Assembly (NCBI RefSeq): GCF_007747655.1
Contig: NZ_CP036274.1
Coordinates: 2,108,001-2,172,000, forward strand
Direction of reading: 5' to 3'
From: Anatilimnocola aggregata
Lineage (GTDB): Bacteria; Planctomycetota; Planctomycetia; Pirellulales; Pirellulaceae
DNA length: 64,000 nucleotides
In this document: positions 62,001 through 64,000 of the stretch, one piece after another
Layout of the letters: the number at the start of each line of letters is the position of its first letter
How positions within the stretch are numbered: position 1 is the first letter of the stretch
Position numbers and translations under genes: made by a program
The notes under the pieces: generated by a model
Told to the model about the DNA's origin: nothing
The model's database searches: none
The model's input: the letters and a program-made list of their open reading frames with translations, nothing else

Positions 62001-64000
62001 TTGATCGACGCCGGTACAGGCAACGTGGATCTGCTCACCAATGCGGGTACTGTCCGCAACATTACTGATGCGTCGAACGATGCAGCCACAGACGTTATTG
62101 GTTCAACCGTCACTCTCACCGTGACAGGTGCCACCAGCACCATTGGTACATCAACTTCGGATCGCTTGGAAATTGATGCCATAACACTGAACGTGACCAC
62201 AGCGGGTGGTGGCGCATTCCTCAGCGATACGGCTGGCGGCGTAGAACTGAATACGGTGGCGGTCGGCAGCTTGGCTCTTCAATCGGCCGCAGCAATCACC
62301 GATAGCACGAATGCCAGCATCGCAGTGACGAACAATGCTTCGCTCACGGGTACGACCATCACGCTGGGCGAACAGGGTACGGATGCCGTGAACTTTGGCT
62401 CGCTGACATTTAACAGTGCTGGTGCAGTGAATATCTCGGAAGACAGCAGCACGCTGCTCCTGGGAGCAAGCACGGCCGATAGCCTGGTCCTCAACTCGAC
62501 CGCTGGTATTACCGACGATGCTGCCGCCAGTGTGACCGTGACGAACAATGCCTCGTTCGATGCGACAGCAATCACGCTGGGTGAACTCGGCTCCGACTTG
62601 ATGAATTTTGGTTCGCTCACATTCACGAGTGGCGGTGCGGTGAATATCTCGGAAGACAGCAGCACGCTGCTCCTGGGTACGAGTACCGCTGCAAACCTGG
62701 TCCTCAACTCGACCGCTGGCATTACCGACGATGCTGCTGCCAGTGTGACCGTGACGAACAATGCCTCGTTCAATGCGACTGCAATCACGCTGGGTGAACT
62801 CGGCTCCGATACTGTCCACTTTGGTTCGCTGACGTTCACAAGTGGCGGTGCGGTAAATATCTCGGAAGACAGCAGCACACTACTCCTGGGTACAAGCACG
62901 GCCGAAAGTCTGGTCCTAAACTCGACTGCGGGAATCACTGATGATGTTGCTGCCAACTTGACGGTGACGAATAACGCCTCGTTCGATGCCACCGAAATCA
63001 CTCTTGGCGACGCGGTGGGAAATACGGTGAACTTCGGTTCGCTGACGTTCACGAGCTTGGGGGCGGTGATTATTTCGGAGGATAGTGCGACGGAGTTGAC
63101 GGGAACCAGCACGGCGTTGAGCCTGGTGCTGACATCGACGGCGGGAATTACGAATGATGCGACGGCCAGCCTGGTGGTGACGAACAACGCCACGTTGAAT
63201 GCCACGAGTATCGCGCTCGGGAATGTCGGGGCACTCGATACGGTGAACTTCGGTTCGCTCACATTCACGGCCACGGCCGGCGGCGTGACGATCGAAGAGA
63301 ACTCAGAGCTCGAACTGCTCGGCGCGAGCAGTGCAACCGGCACGATTGTCCTCACCAGCCTCGATACGCTGGCTGCGAATGAGAACATCACCATTCCAGC
63401 CATGGCTTCGCTGGAATCCACTACGGCAAGTGTGACGTTGAATGCGGGTGATGGCCTCACGTTGAATGGTGGCTCGTTCATTAGTGGTTTCTCGGGCGTG
63501 GCGCTCAATGTCGATAACATCGGCGGGTTGGGAGCGGGAGCCGGATCGGCCAGCACGCTGGCGGGTACGATCCAGACGACTGACGGTAATATCACGATTT
63601 CCAGTGGTGCGGGTGGCGATACCTTCACCCAGACCGGCAGCCTGGTAGCTGGCGGCATGGGCGACATCACGATCAGCTTGGGAGCCGGCACGGATCAATA
63701 CAACGCGGCGACCACGGCGACAGCGGTGTTGACGGCACTCGGCAATACGATCACGATCAATGGTGGGAATGGCAACGATACGATCCTGCTGGGGGACCAG
63801 TTCTTTGCGGCCACGATCAGCGCTGCGAGCACGATTCTCAACGGCAACGACGGGACGAACAATCCCGACGGCAGCGACACCTTCAAGGTGCGGGCCAGTA
63901 CGACCACGCCGTTCACCATCGACGGCGACGATCCGACCGAACCGACTCTGCCCGGCGATACGCTGTTCGTCGATCTGACGGGCGTGTCGGGTCCGGTCAA
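56025..64000 (+). CDS. Giant secreted repeat protein, autotransporter-strand type (continues off the right edge)
   Basis: One reading frame is open from the ATG at 56025 to the last base, at least 2658 codons; I checked the frame at 57120, 59580, 62398 and 63657. The N-terminus has a basic stretch and RRSFLEVLEDRRVLATYVWDG, the planctomycete LExLExRRVLA motif followed by the W-D-G start of such adhesins. Residues ~30-1350 contain autotransporter-associated beta-strand repeats (GANTYTGATNVNAGTLV, GTNTYTGTTTILGGTL, GTIGYTGATVINGGKLVV), typical of a right-handed beta-helix. Further on come VCBS-like segments and a 71-residue tandem repeat. The start has no good Shine-Dalgarno sequence. Likely role: surface fibre or matrix. 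Confidence 0.9.
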   Translation, partial: MLNRNLRSLWSRILGKQQQAKELQRRRRSFLEVLEDRRVLATYVWDGTGDGVSWTDPLNWNLNAGTPSLAADIAQFTGTAAGAITVGAPVTVGQIQFTTTAAAYSLTGSAITLSTSLSNAVGTNSIANDLIGGIGTVSVTGGTLSLSGANTLGLATIGPGTLSISTNATAAGAVAINTSGVFEINNVTHNAAVALNSGGTLRGVGANARENGIITVANAAVTIGTGTSASDVLTLSDADNELTGGGNVINIAGSGTVALAGDTSPTNNLIANTRYSVAATSTLSFITEAQLGAAPSTAQANHIALSGTLRGAGTGAMGFTANRGITLAGTAATIDVSNSAGALTVSGIIAGTALTKVGSGSAILSGANTYTGATNVNAGTLVANAAAALGTTAGSTTIANGATLDVRASIGTEAINVQGTGVGNNGALITASGTGTVGGAVTLAGNTSIGGAATLNITGNITGGFALTKVGAGTTVLRGTNSYTGITTVSAGTLRFGRQVSLYNNGTVAGGWTPTNIVVSSAATLALNVGGTGEFTAADITTLAGLGTPTGGFANNSILGLDPTNAPNGLFTYSTAISNTNANANVLGVSKLGAGIVVLSGDNSYTGVTRVVTGILQFANPASLYTNPATDWNTTNLVVESGATMAFNVGGVSDFSAAQLQTLSTLGNASGGFRTGAAIGMDTTNAASPFTYSQNIVNPGANILGFTKLGSGVLSLTGTNTYTGTTTILGGTLQKGTATALPSTTPLVFGNTYDFTGSLDLSTFNQTVSTLNVLSNSASSNSITIGSGSILTSTGNITIGFNSAATTSSKLVVSGATPGVGTWTANNSATNGRIQLGGSTTDSFSNAATLDMSDLGTFTANLSGTTTTFMVGDATNGSGTGTAGSTLILARTSTIIADTFTSDSPAGDSTFAIKQVIKLGSTANTIRANTINIGASGNRANGTLDFLTSSGTLTIRNKANATNAAIMNVGYGGATTGFSFSSTVNLNGHSVDINLASLNIGGRTGTSGANSTASFSYDTGTLTVGTLNVGRRNSTASTSSGTLNIGGTSTTTITGAFAIAAQLAASGSSVTNGTVNITGGNTTVSGGISLANRPTAGTATGALSITGGTLSVGGDITVTGTTSESITLDGGTLDMGGFNIGSVASPIIPLTFASGTLKNVGTINGTAGLTKTTTGQLILDGTIGYTGATVINGGKLVVNATNALTALPGAVTVNSGGTLGGTGTITGTVSVVGTGAIDAGATGADETGTLTISNTLTLAGTSTFAAQLNGNAPGDGAGFYDQVTSTGAVNLTGVDLILTGTYAAEAGDSFTILTATGGITGNFDGYADGQKFILNNRPLTISYTPTSVVVTFDTDPVVDGTAAADTFVVKQVGANLEVSLGMVVVLSTPVSDIDTLTINGLGDNDTLTVDYSGGVFDEVINFNGGTQTGSPGDVLEITGGTFDKLQYDATDVGSGEITLSSMAGTGTVIFTGLEPVMVDAVAATVEINLDPSNLVAGPHTVEITDVAATNEMLVSFNSGFESMSFVTPTVELIINGDNVDNDTITITSVNAPADGGFVAGVTINGQGGTDSIIVNAALALGDGPGPGTSTGAVSLTAETIDINAAISTVNEGATGTITLSGSTISTNSDLSTDGAAVSVAAATAFVVDGTNVIIDTESGNNSAAGAINFTGTALIRADAPARNLSLLSDSAVGANGAITLAAFGNTGGAFVNNLTIDADDAASVGQTVTIASTSQVAGNLSITGGTIASNANFTAGASSAISLTSDASITDGNGSGTGNPNFTATSGSLTASAPNGIDLDIDVAQITASSTNTNITLREASGLTDLNIAAGTGNVSLTLAAGSITDTAADGNDIVANVITLVMPSGGAIGAPANRVEINGTQLQVTYSVSNSGNDVYLEDTAGGLQLNNSTVTSSTNTTFDLLVTNGSLTSVVGGSRDIGGDIIVLRVTGAASTIGLNAANRLELNGVVRVDAATDGGSIFIVDTDGGLPVGLIDAGTGNVDLLTNAGTVRNITDASNDAATDVIGSTVTLTVTGATSTIGTSTSDRLEIDAITLNVTTAGGGAFLSDTAGGVELNTVAVGSLALQSAAAITDSTNASIAVTNNASLTGTTITLGEQGTDAVNFGSLTFNSAGAVNISEDSSTLLLGASTADSLVLNSTAGITDDAAASVTVTNNASFDATAITLGELGSDLMNFGSLTFTSGGAVNISEDSSTLLLGTSTAANLVLNSTAGITDDAAASVTVTNNASFNATAITLGELGSDTVHFGSLTFTSGGAVNISEDSSTLLLGTSTAESLVLNSTAGITDDVAANLTVTNNASFDATEITLGDAVGNTVNFGSLTFTSLGAVIISEDSATELTGTSTALSLVLTSTAGITNDATASLVVTNNATLNATSIALGNVGALDTVNFGSLTFTATAGGVTIEENSELELLGASSATGTIVLTSLDTLAANENITIPAMASLESTTASVTLNAGDGLTLNGGSFISGFSGVALNVDNIGGLGAGAGSASTLAGTIQTTDGNITISSGAGGDTFTQTGSLVAGGMGDITISLGAGTDQYNAATTATAVLTALGNTITINGGNGNDTILLGDQFFAATISAASTILNGNDGTNNPDGSDTFKVRASTTTPFTIDGDDPTEPTLPGDTLFVDLTGVSGPV
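62398..63465 (+). repeat. Five tandem 213-216 bp (71-72 residue) repeats in the giant protein
   Basis: Units begin at 62398, 62611, 62824, 63037 and 63253, each at FGSLTFxSxGAVNISEDS followed by TLLLGTSTAxxLVLNSTAGITDD, ASVTVTNNASF and TAITLGELG. The middle copies are very alike at DNA level; the last is diverged. Spacing is exactly 213 bp three times and then 216. Confidence 0.85.

Noticed and set aside
56333-64000. Many long minus-strand open frames (up to ~470 codons) opposite the giant protein
   Set aside because: They are low-complexity Val/Ala/Pro/Ser translations produced by the codon bias of the repeat-rich plus-strand gene, which is open throughout and has a signal and repeat structure.
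1-64000. CRISPR array, tRNA or rRNA genes, phage or defence operon
   Set aside because: No evenly spaced short repeats with variable spacers, no cloverleaf or rRNA-like sequence, and no nuclease/helicase or toxin-antitoxin pairing was seen.

Overview
The window looks like chromosomal DNA of a planctomycete, most likely of the Pirellulales type. The evidence is protein content: five DUF1501 Tat-exported proteins, a DUF1549/DUF1553 protein, a DUF1592-family planctomycete cytochrome paired with a DUF1552 protein, a sulfatase, sialidase-like and PQQ/WD40 beta-propeller proteins, and very large secreted proteins whose N-termini carry a planctomycete LExLExRxLLA-type motif. I see no tRNA, rRNA or CRISPR array.

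Layout. 1-811 is the end of an IS21-family element, repeated exactly at 54978-55788. 812-3174 holds a truncated zinc-ribbon fragment and a translationally coupled selO-thioredoxin pair. 3404-23902 is almost entirely minus strand: exported catabolic or envelope proteins (FAD oxidoreductase with a C-terminal golvesin-like domain, sialidase-like protein, a 988-residue unknown, four DUF1501 proteins, a WD40 protein, a DUF1549/DUF1553 protein, an alpha/beta hydrolase and two propeller proteins), interrupted by an integrase relic at 22.0-22.5 kb. 24.1-31.8 kb has two plus-strand modules (DUF1592+DUF1552, and a lone DUF1501) separated by five copies of a short dispersed repeat and a decayed sialate-O-acetylesterase-like gene. 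32.7-35.3 kb has a sialidase-like protein and a sulfatase.

35.4-38.5 kb is the most unusual part. A unit of intrinsic terminator, 105-bp leader and small Cys/Pro/Tyr-rich secreted protein is duplicated in tandem, and the second unit carries a complete group IIC intron placed directly after the terminator. The first unit serves as the unoccupied reference site.

38.6-53.2 kb holds a VIT-family transporter, a ~2070-residue multidomain adhesin, a NarX/NarL-like two-component pair, a SpoIIE/RsbU-type phosphatase, a P1B metal ATPase, a small c-type cytochrome, a secreted two-repeat protein and a b-type cytochrome gene cut by IS21. A complete IS21-family element follows (53160-55788). From 56025 to the right edge one reading frame encodes a secreted giant of at least 2658 codons with autotransporter-type strand repeats and a 71-residue tandem repeat.

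The minus-strand block and the sulfatase/sialidase pair fit breakdown of sulfated or acylated polysaccharides outside the cytoplasm, but the substrate is not visible from sequence. Mobile or repeated DNA (two IS21 copies, an integrase relic, a group IIC intron and the dispersed repeat) has clearly shaped the locus. All homology statements come from motif recognition by eye, not database searches.
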